The notes beneath the pieces are model-generated. The model worked only from the letters and a program-made list of their open reading frames with translations, did not search any database and was not told where the DNA came from. A DNA stretch of 64,000 nucleotides from Clostridium thermosuccinogenes (lineage in GTDB: Bacteria; Bacillota; Clostridia; Acetivibrionales; DSM-5807). A program made the translations under genes and the position numbers. The stretch covers positions 583,665 through 647,664 of the forward strand of contig NZ_CP021850.1 of assembly GCF_002896855.1 (NCBI RefSeq), written 5' to 3'. Below, in pieces: positions 27,378 to 36,646 of this stretch (position 1 is the first letter of the stretch; every line of letters starts with the position of its first letter).

Positions 27378-27790
27378 TATAAAAAGCAATTCTCTTTTCA
27401 GGAGTATGAAGTGTAAAACACGATTTTAGAATCGATATCCTTTATATAGAAAACTAATAAGAATCAATTCTTAGAAACCATTCTTTTTACATTAGAAACA
27501 GAGCAAATAAGTAGGTTTTTAATAGGGAAAAGGAGTTAGAAACGGTTTTGAGGGTTATGGGGTGAAAAAGTGATTCTAAAAAAGCAGGTGTAGGGGGATA
27601 ATAGGTTAAAGGGGATAGGGGGCTTGGAATTAAAAACTGCATTGATAATAACTATTAAAGCATTAAATTTTCTTATCCATTAAATCTTATCAAAATCTAT
27701 AAAAAGACTCTATTAATAACTTAGGTTGTACTATATAATAGTAAATAGACATTCTTGGCAAAATGTAGCACAATATTGCGTGTATCCTTT

Positions 27791-28065
27791 GGTAGTGTCA
27801 AAAGACTTATGAAAAACGTTTGTTCGGGTGAATGATTTTCATCCTCTGGCAAAATTATAATCTGCGTCCTTGAATTTTCGTCAAGGCTGAAATGAACGGG
27901 CTTCCAGCCCGGCCTTGACAAAAATTCAGACGCAGATTAAGGGGGTTTTCAAGAGGATGAAAGTTAAAATCTGACAAAATCAGGGGGGTAGTAGGGTCGA
28001 AACTATCTAGGCCTTGGTAATAAAGCGTTTGAAGCATTTTAAGGGTAAAAACTTTTGACACTACC
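27791..28065. mobile_element. MITE-like non-autonomous element (275 bp)
   Basis: Terminal inverted repeats GGTAGTGTCAAAAG and CTTTTGACACTACC are flanked by a perfect 8-bp direct repeat TATCCTTT (27783-27790, 28066-28073). Inside, arms such as AATCTGCGTC/GACGCAGATT, GTCAAGG/CCTTGAC and GGGCT/AGCCC form a long imperfect palindrome. It encodes nothing convincing. An 8-bp duplication would fit mobilisation by an IS256-type transposase, which is not present in the window. Confidence 0.8.
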
Positions 28066-28098
28066 TATCCTTTATGAGGTGAAAAAATATGAAAACTA

Positions 28099-29314
28099 TA
28101 GATAACGAACTATATAGTTAAAATTATCCTGTGCAATTTTCCTCCGAAGCCCTTACAATATAGGGCAGGGGGAATGTATAATGGGTAGAAAATGTGTTGA
28201 GGTTAAATCACTTTATGGATTAACGATAGATGACTTAAATTTAATAGCCAATAGTTCTGACAGTAATTATACCAGAGACGTCGTCAAAGCTGTAATCATG
28301 AGGCATAAGGGTATCCATACGCAGGTTATTGCAGATACCTTGAGTAAATGTAACGCAACCATTGTGTCATATATCAACAACTGGAACGATAGCGGTATTG
28401 CTTGCATCGCCGACCTGCGGGGCGGCAATATTGAAAGTACTGTCACCGATGAAATGGTAGAGGATATCCGCAATATAGTTACCAGTAAGAGTCCTCATGA
28501 GTTCGGCTATGAACAAAACCGGTGGAACGCCAAGTTGTTAGTCAGGTATGTAGAAGACCACTGGGGAAAAGAATATTCCGACACCTGGATCCGTAAAATA
28601 CTGGCTAATCTTGGTTTCTCGTACAAAAGGGGTGTTTATAAACCGAGCAAGGGAGACCCAAAGCTTCAGGAAAGCTTTAAAAAAAATGTCAGTTGTATTG
28701 GATATAATTGAGCCTTTAGGAGATGTCTCCCTGTGGTGTCAGGATGAAACCAGTAAAAGGCTCGAATCCAACAACTTTTATTCCTGGAGTCCTGTAGGCA
28801 AACCTACAGAAATTGAGTGTAACGGCTGTCATAAGGGCATCAATATCATTGGAGCTACGGAAGTACTGAATCATATGGGTTTTGTGTACGATGTATACTC
28901 CAAAAAAGAAGGCTCTTTGACAGCAGCTCATGTGGTCAAATATATGGAGCGTTTACTGGACTATGATAAAGCAAGAGGGATTTCTACCACCTTTGTCCAG
29001 TGGGATAATTCTCCGATTCATAAAGGCCCTTTGATACAAGAGTTTGTTGAGGCTCATAAAAGTGATTTAATAGTGTTGCATCAACCTCCTTATTCTCCAC
29101 ACCTGAATCCTCAAGAGGAGATGTGGCACTGGATGAAAAACTTTATTGCACAAGCCTCTGCTGTAAAGAACGAACAGGAACTATTGCATTTAGTAAATCG
29201 TTTTGAGGCATATATTAAAGCTCATCCTGATGAGGTTAGGCATCGGCTATATGCCCGGAACTACTTTCCATGATTGCCAATTTGGCAATTGTAGGCTTTA
29301 ATGTTCGTTATCTA
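28099..29314 (+). mobile_element. IS630-family insertion sequence, copy 2 (1216 bp)
   Basis: Ends and encoded proteins are identical to copy 1, with TA flanks at 28097-28098 and 29315-29316. It lies inside codon 3 of a small membrane protein gene whose original start is at 28089. Confidence 0.95.
28181..29273 (+). CDS. IS630-family transposase by -1 frameshift (copy 2)
   Basis: The first frame covers 28181-28711 and the second continues to 29273; the same A8 slip site lies near 28680. The predicted products are identical to those of the copies at 14431-15523 and 48598-49690, which indicates very recent spread. Confidence 0.88.
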
Positions 29315-29816
29315 TAAAAGCAAAACAATTATTATAGCAGTATTTTTAATAATACCTTTGATACTGTTTTTATCAAGTTATATGGGTTTCCGCAGTCAAA
29401 AAATCAATAATGAGCACTTAGAAAGTTTCAAAAATAACCTTATGGCAACTATCCAGCAAAAATCATATTTTGATATGAAAAATATAACTCATTTTGAATG
29501 GGAGAGAATGTATATTATACGACCTTATACCAGCAGAACAGAAATGCAAAAAATAGTAGGAACAAAATGGACCACTGCCGATACATATATTGGTTATCTG
29601 ATATTTGATAAAACCTGGCTCGGAGAGCATCCACTGGATGATGACATATTTCAAAAATTAGTTTTTGTGAAAGATAATAAAGTAGTTTTGGATGTTACGC
29701 TCGACAGAAGCGATGTAGATTTTACACAAATTAATAGTCCTGTTATAAATGATAATGTCTTATTTGACATTGATAAAACAGATGGAAGAAATATTATTAA
29801 AATAAGTAAGCAATAG
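29301..29816 (+). CDS. Membrane-anchored hypothetical protein with IS-supplied start
   Basis: The 171-residue product has one N-terminal membrane segment (TIIIAVFLIIPLILFLSSY) and an extracytoplasmic domain. Before insertion of IS630 copy 2 the gene started at 28089 after GAGGTG and read MKTKSKTIII. Now the element's right end provides an in-frame ATG at 29301, reading MFVIYKSKTIII, so four residues replace two. Whether the new start is transcribed and translated is unknown. No family was recognised. Confidence 0.6.
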   Translation: MFVIYKSKTIIIAVFLIIPLILFLSSYMGFRSQKINNEHLESFKNNLMATIQQKSYFDMKNITHFEWERMYIIRPYTSRTEMQKIVGTKWTTADTYIGYLIFDKTWLGEHPLDDDIFQKLVFVKDNKVVLDVTLDRSDVDFTQINSPVINDNVLFDIDKTDGRNIIKISKQ

Positions 29817-29864
29817 AGAATACGATGCTTTCGTAAAAAAGAGAATGTTTGGAGTGAATAAGGT

Positions 29865-30158
29865 ATGAAAAAAGAAAAATCAATAAAGATGATTACTATA
29901 TTTACTGTTATATGTGCTTTAGTAGCATTTATCAGTTTATTTTCCAGTTATCTGCTGTCATTATATTTATCTCATAAATTCAATATAGATACAAGAGATG
30001 CTGGTTCAATAGGAATTATAGGCGGTGCAGATGGACCAACAGCAGTTTATTTGTCAGGTCAGTCTTCTTCGCACTTGTTTACTGCAATCTTTGCATTGCT
30101 AACAATATTGGGATTCATATATCTAGTTGTTATCAAATATAAGAAAAATCATAATTAA
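29865..30158 (+). CDS. Small membrane protein with OadB-like GGADGPT motif
   Basis: The 97-residue protein has two membrane segments (about 10-32 and 70-88). Between them lies GSIGIIGGADGPTAVYLS, a signature of the beta subunit of sodium-pumping decarboxylases. The protein is far too short to be that subunit. It may be an accessory protein or a stand-alone family using the same helical hairpin. It lies 48 bp downstream of the preceding membrane protein gene and may share its transcript. Confidence 0.65.
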   Translation: MKKEKSIKMITIFTVICALVAFISLFSSYLLSLYLSHKFNIDTRDAGSIGIIGGADGPTAVYLSGQSSSHLFTAIFALLTILGFIYLVVIKYKKNHN

Positions 30159-30236
30159 TCCAGAATCAGTTATTTATCAGGAGCAAAGATGTAACAACAG
30201 GTTTGTTTGTACAGAAAAGATAATATAACATATTAT

Positions 30237-30270
30237 ATAAAAAGGCTTTCCAGTCAAAACTGAAAAGCCA
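30237..30270 (-). terminator. Minus-strand terminator of the 95-residue hypothetical gene
   Basis: Read on the minus strand, GGCTTTTCAGT pairs with ACTGGAAAGCC and is followed by TTTTTATA, directly after the stop of the gene at 30279-30566. Confidence 0.7.
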
Positions 30271-30278
30271 TAAGATTA

Positions 30279-30566
30279 TTAATCAGATAACCATTTATCC
30301 AGATATTTTATCATCTCACTTACATCTGGATAATGCTGTGAGAATCTTTCAGGTGCCAGTTCGGGCACTCTATCTGACAATTTATTCAGCAATTCCTTTA
30401 ATTCATTCAGTAAATCTATCCCGTCGTTGTAGTTATAATGGTAAACAGTTTCAAGTATGTCAAGGTAATATTCGGCATCCTGATATTCCCTTGAGTCTTT
30501 ACCAAAGTTCTTGTCTATTGCAGAAAGTATATTCTTAATTTCTTGTTTTAAATTCTTGGCTTTCAT
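30279..30566 (-). CDS. Hypothetical helical protein
   Basis: The ATG at 30566 (MKAKNLKQEI) follows AAAGGACG, giving 95 residues rich in charged, helix-forming stretches and ending with SEMIKYLDKWLSD. No family was recognised. It lies downstream of, and in the same orientation as, the interrupted primase gene, so it was probably part of that replication operon before the IS4-like insertion. Confidence 0.55.
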   Translation of the reverse strand: MKAKNLKQEIKNILSAIDKNFGKDSREYQDAEYYLDILETVYHYNYNDGIDLLNELKELLNKLSDRVPELAPERFSQHYPDVSEMIKYLDKWLSD

Positions 30567-30666
30567 ATAACCACGTCCTTTCATTTGATTTTAAACAGAA
30601 TACAGAATTATGGTTTGTAAAGTCAAGTTTTTTTGAATAAAAATAAGTTTTAAAGATTACGGCTCA

Positions 30667-30879
30667 TTAAAAAGGAATACTGACATCGTCATATATAGGG
30701 GTGAAGTTGCCATCATCCAGTACAGCGGTGATAGGGGCTATACCAGTTGAAGACTGGTGACTTTCATTTTTGGGGATGTAATCCCAAACATCAAAATCTT
30801 CATTTCTTATTATATTGCCTACAATAGCCGCAATCTGTTTTTTGGAACATTCGTTGTCTATTTTCTTAATTAAATCTAA
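30667..30879 (-). pseudogene. C-terminal fragment of the primase gene, separated by IS4-like copy 2
   Basis: Read on the minus strand from the IS border the frame gives LDLIKKIDNECSKKQIAAIV and ends in DDVSIPF. Joined across the 9-bp duplication to the gene at 32304-34169, it restores an open frame of about 685 codons. The fragment has no start of its own. Confidence 0.85.
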
Positions 30880-32306
30880 CAGTACTTACGCAAAACAAAA
30901 TGATCCTTGAAAAATAAAGATTTCACGCACTTAATTTGTCCCAAATGGTTGTTGCGAGAGGATTTGAGACAGTATTTACCTCTTTACCTGTCCGGTCTTT
31001 GGATGTTACATTAATAATGTACACAATACCGTTGACTTTAACCTGGACAATGTCCTGCAGGAAGCTGATGGTTTCACCCATGGTATTCAAATTATTCTGT
31101 ATCTGCAAAATCTGCACGAATACAGAAGTTATGAACACCAAGGAGAAGTGACCCTCAAGTTTTCTAATAGACCGGACTTGAACTTTTTCAAAGTTCAGAA
31201 ACTGCTTGATGTCTCTGAAGAATACTTCAATGTCCCAACGGCAAAGGTATTTCTTGAGGATGTCTTGAGCAGCTACACCGGGCAAGTCAGTAATGATAAA
31301 TCTGGTGTTTTGGATAGATGCGTTATAGCCGTTTTTGACTATTGCCATCATGGTGTTACCCACACCAGGTAAGATTACCGATAAAGCCTTGATGTAGAAG
31401 CCTGTACCGGGGTAGTACCTGTACTGTTTCTTGCTAAACAGCAGGCTTATGGTCTTAACGTTAAAGTTAACCCTGTTGTTGTACAGCACTTTGCGGTTAT
31501 TCTTTATCATGCAGACATAGTGGTAACCGCACTCTGAGAGCTTTTGCAGGAGCTCTTTACAGGAATACCAGGTGTCGAATGTGACGTATTCGGCAGCCAA
31601 ACCAAATTTGTGGGCGAAGGATATCATACGTATGGCTAGTTCAACCTTGGTATGATATTCTTCACACTTTTCTTCCGGTTTCCATATCCGAAACGCCACG
31701 GGGATTTTAATCCAACCATTAGACCATAGAAGGACTACAATGTGCATTCCCCAGACATACCGATTATTTGTGTGATCGTATACATAAGATGTCGGGAAAA
31801 TGCTCTTGCCGAAAGGCTTCCTGATAATCACATCATCGATGATCAAATATCCAAGACCAGCCGTTTGTGACTGTATTGCCTGGATGAACAGGATCATGAT
31901 ATTTGTGTTATTAATAGAAAGCAACGGCAGCAGCCTTGTTATGGCATCATGGGATACCCAGTACAGCTTCTGCGCAATATATGTTGCTGTAGGATTATTA
32001 AACAGGATTATACCCATACATGCTGCAACGAAGACCAGTGTATACTTCTCAGGGAACAAAAACTTATCCAAATTGAACTTTCTCACCAGTTCAGTAATAA
32101 TATCGTGAATGCCGTGCTTGGCAACGGTTATGTCGGAAATGCAATTTTTGGTAGACCTCATGGAACCCCTGCCAAAAGAATAGCATAATTCGAAAACTGG
32201 TGAATAGCTGTAATATATGGAAACCTCAATGCAACAACCTTTTAAGCTATATTCTGTTTTCAAAGTGCTGATATGACTTGTTTATGTTACTTTTGCGTAA
32301 GTACTA
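30880..32306 (-). mobile_element. IS4-superfamily insertion sequence, copy 2 (1427 bp)
   Basis: This is the reverse-oriented equivalent of 2813-4239, with a 9-bp target duplication TAAATCTAA at 30871-30879 and 32307-32315. Its insertion cuts off the last ~65 codons of the primase gene. Confidence 0.95.
30923..32161 (-). CDS. IS4-superfamily DDE transposase (copy 2)
   Basis: The product is identical to the transposase at 2958-4196, using the same internal ATG after AGGGG. An upstream alternative start in the same frame is at 32263. The gene is intact. Confidence 0.88.
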   Translation of the reverse strand: MRSTKNCISDITVAKHGIHDIITELVRKFNLDKFLFPEKYTLVFVAACMGIILFNNPTATYIAQKLYWVSHDAITRLLPLLSINNTNIMILFIQAIQSQTAGLGYLIIDDVIIRKPFGKSIFPTSYVYDHTNNRYVWGMHIVVLLWSNGWIKIPVAFRIWKPEEKCEEYHTKVELAIRMISFAHKFGLAAEYVTFDTWYSCKELLQKLSECGYHYVCMIKNNRKVLYNNRVNFNVKTISLLFSKKQYRYYPGTGFYIKALSVILPGVGNTMMAIVKNGYNASIQNTRFIITDLPGVAAQDILKKYLCRWDIEVFFRDIKQFLNFEKVQVRSIRKLEGHFSLVFITSVFVQILQIQNNLNTMGETISFLQDIVQVKVNGIVYIINVTSKDRTGKEVNTVSNPLATTIWDKLSA

Positions 32307-34169
32307 TAAATCTAAATTAAATCTCTTTTTCAGATGAAACAGTTGTGCTTTAGAAATGTTGATTAGGTTTTCTCCTGCATTTCTTTCTTCTTGAGCATTG
32401 CCTGCGTTAATATTGCCATTTTCTTTTATGGCAGTTTCTGTTTCATCAGTATCCTGCATGTCATGATAATCTTTTGTAGAAAGGTTAAAGAGAATTTTTA
32501 TTTCTTCTTCTCTAAAGCAACATAATTTTTTTAATACTGCAAGTTGCTGATATGTCATATCCTTTAAATCTATATGCTTAACAATTGCTTCAGCAAAATT
32601 AGTCATCTGGTTTATATCTCTTGGGTCAATACACATAATTTCATTTTCAGTGTACAGGCCTGTTTTTAATAGAGTGTTTAAATCTTCATTACTTGCAGGG
32701 GTAAAAGAATAGGCTTGTTTTTCCCATAGACTAATTAAAAGCCTTAGCATGTTATCATCACGCAGTTTAACGGAACAATCGGTAATATCTTTTCCTAATT
32801 CTTTAAAGGTACTTATAATTCTAATATTCCTGAAACCAAACTGCCAAAGGCGGTAGGCGGCTGCAATGCTTTTGCTTTGTCCAACCTTATGGTCATCATT
32901 ATCAAAGAATAAGTTAATAACCACATCTTTGCCGCAATATTTATCAATTAAGTATATATGGAAGTCGGTTAAATTTGCCTGCCCTGGAGAAACGGCGTCA
33001 TATCCCATGCAGGAAAGTTTTATTGCATCTGCAATGCCTTCTGTAATCCATAATGCATTAATGCATTTATTCTTCAGTTCGTAAAGGTTAAAAAGGAAGT
33101 TTCCAGGTTTAAACGGAACAAAATTTCTAAAGGCCGTTCCGTTTTTATTTGCTGTCAAGTTATCCTGATAATCGGTCACGTTAAGGTATTTGTACTGTTT
33201 TGGAGCATTTAAATCTGTTTGTCGGCACTGGTACCCGACAACTATGCCAGTTTCATGGTCTTGAACGGGAAACAGGACTCTGTCATTCAGCATAAAGAAA
33301 TCACTGTAGTAGAGTTGCTTCTGGCTATCCTTATCAAAATAGATAAGTCCGTATCTCAAAGCAGTATCTATGTCTATATTATATTTCTTACTCATGAAAT
33401 CAGAGAGTTTATCGACAGAATTTAATTTATCTGCATTTTGAGTAAAGTCATTAATCAGTTTACTGTTTTTAGCATCCTGAATTGCTTTATCATAATCAGT
33501 AATCCCATTGTCAATTATATTCTGGGCTTTATGATGCCTGATGGTCATTTCAAGGTCCAGTGCTTCCAGTATAAAACCGGGCTTGTTTGTAGAGTTGGAA
33601 GGAGAAACCTTGAAGGAAGGCTTTATTTGTTGTTCTTCTCCTTGGCATTGGCGGCCTTGCGATTCTGCTGTATAAGAAAAATATCTTTCAGGAAGCAGCC
33701 AGATATTACAGTAATCTGTATATCTAAGGCTATTTGTTTTATGATAGCGTTCCAGTATTTTATCTTTTAACTTCTGCTCAAAATCAGCGATTGAGTTGAA
33801 TCCTAGATTCAGCCCAGCAAAGTTGTTTGCAGCAAAAATTTTTGCTTCGTTGAGGCTGTTCCTACCTGAGAAATTTTGCATATACATGATAAATTCAAGG
33901 TATGTACCGCTTTTACCGCAGGCATTGCAGTGAAAGTTCCGTTTGTTGTCATTTAAAGATAAAGAGGTAGGGTTATCTGCCCCGGGGTGAAACGGACAGA
34001 CAAAACGTCCTTTGTTATACTTTCCTTTAAGCCTGTAGTAGTCTTTCAATTTTGCGGCAGTGAGAGACTGCTGGATTAAGGGTTCGATATCATTAAGGTA
34101 TTGAAATACTAAGACACCAACATCGTGAGAAATTTTTTTGGCTATGATGCTATCTATACTTCTGTTCAT
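32304..34169 (-). pseudogene. DnaG-like primase with CHC2 zinc finger and TOPRIM domain, 3'-truncated by IS
   Basis: The 621-residue remaining product has a CHC2-type zinc finger (CPFHPGADNPTSLSL to FHCNACGKSGTYLEF, about residues 58-90). A TOPRIM domain follows, with WITEGIADAIKLSCMGYDAV (about 375-395) and INLFFDNDDHKVG (about 423). These are the features of DnaG-type plasmid and phage primases that make RNA primers. The stop codon is supplied by the IS end, and the lost C-terminus lies at 30667-30879. The core catalytic domains are complete, so some activity may remain. Confidence 0.82.
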
Positions 34170-34316
34170 AGACTATTCCTCCGTTCCGTAATTTTTAATG
34201 AACGTATTATAGCCATAAATCAGTGTATTTCAAGAGGAACTTTATTTTGTAACAAAAATGTAACAAAAAAATAAAGCCTAAAAATTTGACAAACTTAAAA
34301 ATATGGTTAATATGTT

Positions 34317-34541
34317 ATTAATACTTCAAGGTACTTCAGTTCAAGAAAACTTTGCGAAACATTGAGAGACGCCTTGAAGTTAATGAAGTATGAAGTATTA
34401 ATGAAATATTCTAATCAATTTTAGTTTTGGTTCAATTCTTGTTTTGAACTGAAGTAATGAAGAATGAAAATTAATACTTGAAATGCTTTATAATCAATCA
34501 ATAATATGCCTCATAAAACAGGTTAAGGAGGCATATGAGAC
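34317..34541 (+). promoter_or_regulatory. Leader of SpoVS-like gene 1 with inverted repeats
   Basis: ATTAATACTTCA (34317-34328) is repeated inverted at 34391-34402 (TGAAGTATTAAT). Further paired pieces (ACTTCAGTTCAAG with CTTGAAGTTAATGAAG) lie between them. The distal part, CTTGAAA ... AATCAATC ... TATGC then AAGGAGGCAT, recurs before SpoVS-like gene 2 at about 39470-39535. It is probably a shared promoter and ribosome binding region. The part from 34170 to 34316 holds nothing recognised. Confidence 0.5.
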
Positions 34542-34829
34542 ATGAGCATACAGGTATTAAAAGTTTCAGGGAATAGTAATATTAATGCTGTTGCTGATAC
34601 AATTAATAAATACGTAGATGAGTATGGCATTGTCCATATTGATGCTATAGGTGTAAAGACAACATATATGACAGTGAAAGCCCTTATACAAGCGGTTGAA
34701 TATCTGGTGAGTAAAGGGTATAGGTTTAATTTGAGGCCATATTACGTTAAAGTAAACACAGCAGGAAATGATATACAGCCAATTAGTAAGACTGCCATTC
34801 GGTGGACTTTGATTGCTAAGGGGAAATAA
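34542..34829 (+). CDS. SpoVS-family protein 1
   Basis: The 95-residue protein follows AAGGAGG. It matches SpoVS along its length: IQVLKVSGNSNINAVADTI, VHIDAIGVKTTYMTVKALI and a C-terminal KTAIRWTLIA that parallels the RTAIKL segment of SpoVS. SpoVS is an Alba-like small protein needed for spore formation in Bacillus; a nucleic-acid-binding role is likely. It is a close paralogue of the gene at 39540-39824. Each is monocistronic with its own terminator. Confidence 0.8.
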   Translation: MSIQVLKVSGNSNINAVADTINKYVDEYGIVHIDAIGVKTTYMTVKALIQAVEYLVSKGYRFNLRPYYVKVNTAGNDIQPISKTAIRWTLIAKGK

Positions 34830-34888
34830 TACAAATTCTTGTATTTATAACCTAAATATGGTAAAATGAATACACACAGTCGAAAGGT

Positions 34889-34935
34889 ACACACCTTTCT
34901 TATACTGCATAAGTATAGGAGAGGCGTGTTTTTTG
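34889..34935 (+). terminator. Terminator hairpin of SpoVS-like gene 1
   Basis: ACACACCTTTCTTATAC pairs with GTATAGGAGAGGCGTGT around TGCATAA and is followed by six Ts. The CTATAC/GTATAG part is shared with the hairpin after SpoVS-like gene 2. Confidence 0.85.
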
Positions 34936-35030
34936 TTTATACTCTTAGGAAGATGGTTAAATAAATAACAAATGGGGTATAAGGTATAAGGGAAGGAAAA
35001 GGGCTGTAGGATTTACAAAGATGAGGATAT

Positions 35031-35065
35031 AGTTTATAATGTTCTAATAAAGAACGTTATAAACT
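35031..35065. promoter_or_regulatory. Palindrome at the 3' end of the XRE gene
   Basis: AGTTTATAATGTTCT-aataa-AGAACGTTATAAACT is a 15-bp inverted repeat with one mismatch. It contains GTTCTAATAAAGAAC, which matches the sites upstream of the XRE gene, and overlaps the last bases of that gene. It could be an operator or a terminator. Confidence 0.55.
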
Positions 35066-35309
35066 ATTTTTCTAACCCTAACAGCCAGTTGGGGCTGACT
35101 TTGAGGATTTGACACAGGGCTAATAATTCGAAATCAGTCACAATACGCCTCTGCTGCTCGATTTTGCTGATACTTGCCCTGTCTATATATACAGCCATTG
35201 TCTCCAACCTGGCTGATAACTGCTGTTGGGTTAGATTGCTTTTTAACCTTGCAACTTTTAACCGAGGCCCGATGATATTACGGTTATCATTGTCGAGTAT
35301 CAATTTCAT
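35064..35309 (-). CDS. XRE-family transcriptional regulator
   Basis: The ATG at 35309 (MKLILDND) follows AAAGGTGG. The 81-residue protein is a single Cro/CI helix-turn-helix domain: RLKVARLKSNLTQQQLSARL, IDRASISKIEQQRR, then LALCQILKVSPNWLLGLEK. It is transcribed divergently from the PAS-GGDEF gene, with matching GTTCTAATAAA sites on both sides. It likely represses itself and the signalling gene. Confidence 0.88.
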   Translation of the reverse strand: MKLILDNDNRNIIGPRLKVARLKSNLTQQQLSARLETMAVYIDRASISKIEQQRRIVTDFELLALCQILKVSPNWLLGLEK

Positions 35310-35326
35310 ATTTACCACCTTTGTGT

Positions 35327-35385
35327 TTTATTAGAACATTTTAAGTTTAACCGAACATCTAAACTTTTATGTTCTAATAAAGCAC
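35327..35385. promoter_or_regulatory. Divergent control region with repeated TGTTCTAATAAA sites
   Basis: TGTTCTAATAAA occurs inverted at 35327-35338 and direct at 35370-35381, the latter extended to GTTCTAATAAAGCAC. The two arms form a larger inverted repeat (TTAGAACAT ... AAGTTTA / TAAACTT ... ATGTTCTAA). These are likely XRE operators between the divergent genes. Confidence 0.6.
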
Positions 35386-35413
35386 ATAACATGGTTTTAT
35401 AGGAGAATGTGCT

Positions 35414-35834
35414 ATGGAGGAGTTTGTAAAAACCGGCAAAACAGTATGCATACTGATAAATAAGCAAGGCAGGATTTACTACAGTAATATCGGTAAGGAT
35501 GTTGCTAAAAAGTGCCTGGAAGATATTCATATCTTTGACCATTTGCCTGCTGACGGTACTGTTAGTTACAATGTTGGGTATTACACTGTCACTGCTGATA
35601 CGGTTGATATGGATGAGGCACACTACTATTTGATTCTTATTCAACCGCAGGACAATTTATATAAATATGCTTACAGGGACTCATTTACGGGCTTATACAA
35701 CAGAAACTACTGGGAGCAGTTGATATCAGGTATGATGCACCGCCCCATACCCAAGAGGTTTACTTTAATTGTTATTGATGTGGATAATCTGAAAAACCTT
35801 AATGATAATAAAGGCCATTTGGCGGGGGACAAGG
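35414..35834 (+). pseudogene. PAS-GGDEF gene, 5' part (interrupted by transposon)
   Basis: Codons 1-140 encode a PAS-like sensor (VCILINKQGRIYYSNIG, about 1-90) and the start of a GGDEF domain with YRDSFTGLYNRNYWE and the metal-binding VIDVDNLKNLND. The gene is broken after GHLAGDK by the 3.05-kb transposon. Joined to 38880-39349 over the duplicated ACAAGG it gives an in-frame 294-residue protein. The frame now runs into transposon sequence for about 20 codons. Confidence 0.85.
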
Positions 35835-36001
35835 TGTTTCTGCCCCGGATAAATGTCCCGGAGTTGCTCAAGTTGCGTGACCGTTTGCACGTATGCTAAT
35901 ATCTTCCTGGAAGAAAAAAAGGAGGATATGATAAGAGCTTTGAATATATATGTTAAGTGTTCCAGCACCTAACCCTCAAAGCCCTTTAACACATTTGTAA
36001 T

Positions 36002-36568
36002 ATGATAATAGCATATCTGGGGCGGAATGTTAAGGAGTATCGCAGAAATTGTTTAAAATTTTTGGAAAGGCTGGAGTTGATATGCCCGAAATGCGGCGGG
36101 AAAAAAACCTTTCATGACAGATATGCACGTCATGTGCATATGGGCGAGGAAATTGAATGGATTAACATATTCCGTGTAATCTGTAGCAAGTGTGGGAAGA
36201 CACATGCAATCATACCGGATTTCATCAGGCCGTATAAGCATTACTCGGCTTGTGATAGCGAGCTGGTCCTTCGGGACCAGGAGGACGGTATACCTCTTGA
36301 GGAGATTGAGACTGCCGCCAGCATATCCACATTAAGGCGGTGGGTAGAAGAATTCAGGCAACGGGGGCGGCAAGCTGCAGGAGCATTAAGAGCTATACTG
36401 TACAGGTATTATGGCAAGTTTGTCAATGAGCTGGAGATGATAGAAACAAAGGTATTCCACATGATTGAGCGGCTGCTTGGGTTACTGCCGCAGATAGAAA
36501 GCAGCCATCTTGCCATAGGTGAAACGAATATGTGGCTAACAAATCATCTGGCAGGAGTATTTGTATAG
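36002..36568 (+). CDS. DUF6431-family zinc-ribbon protein of the transposon
   Basis: The 188-residue protein starts MIIAYLGRNVKEY and has two zinc knuckles, CPKCGGKKTFHDRYARH (about 29) and CSKCGKTHAIIPDFI (about 61). A helix-turn-helix-like part follows (LEEIETAASISTLRRWVEEF). Proteins of this type accompany transposase and ATPase genes in Firmicutes and may help in target or end recognition, but no activity is established. A good ribosome binding site is not seen. Confidence 0.7.
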   Translation: MIIAYLGRNVKEYRRNCLKFLERLELICPKCGGKKTFHDRYARHVHMGEEIEWINIFRVICSKCGKTHAIIPDFIRPYKHYSACDSELVLRDQEDGIPLEEIETAASISTLRRWVEEFRQRGRQAAGALRAILYRYYGKFVNELEMIETKVFHMIERLLGLLPQIESSHLAIGETNMWLTNHLAGVFV

Positions 36569-36646
36569 AAAATTCCCACATAGTTTGCGTAGCTGTCCGG
36601 AGTTCCCTTCTGATAGGCTTTAGGAAAAAGCACAGGAGGGATCGAA

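Noticed and set aside
27721-28061. Minus-strand open frames of 66-68 codons
   Set aside because: They fall within the palindromic MITE and have no ribosome binding site or recognisable protein sequence.
14349-29314. Composite element bounded by the two direct IS630 copies
   Set aside because: Copy 2 interrupts a gene that reads in frame when only that copy is removed, so it was a single insertion. The TA flanks of copy 1 are uninformative.
2813-32306. Composite transposon bounded by the two inverted IS4-like copies
   Set aside because: Each copy has its own different target duplication (TAAATAA and TAAATCTAA) on both sides, so they inserted independently.
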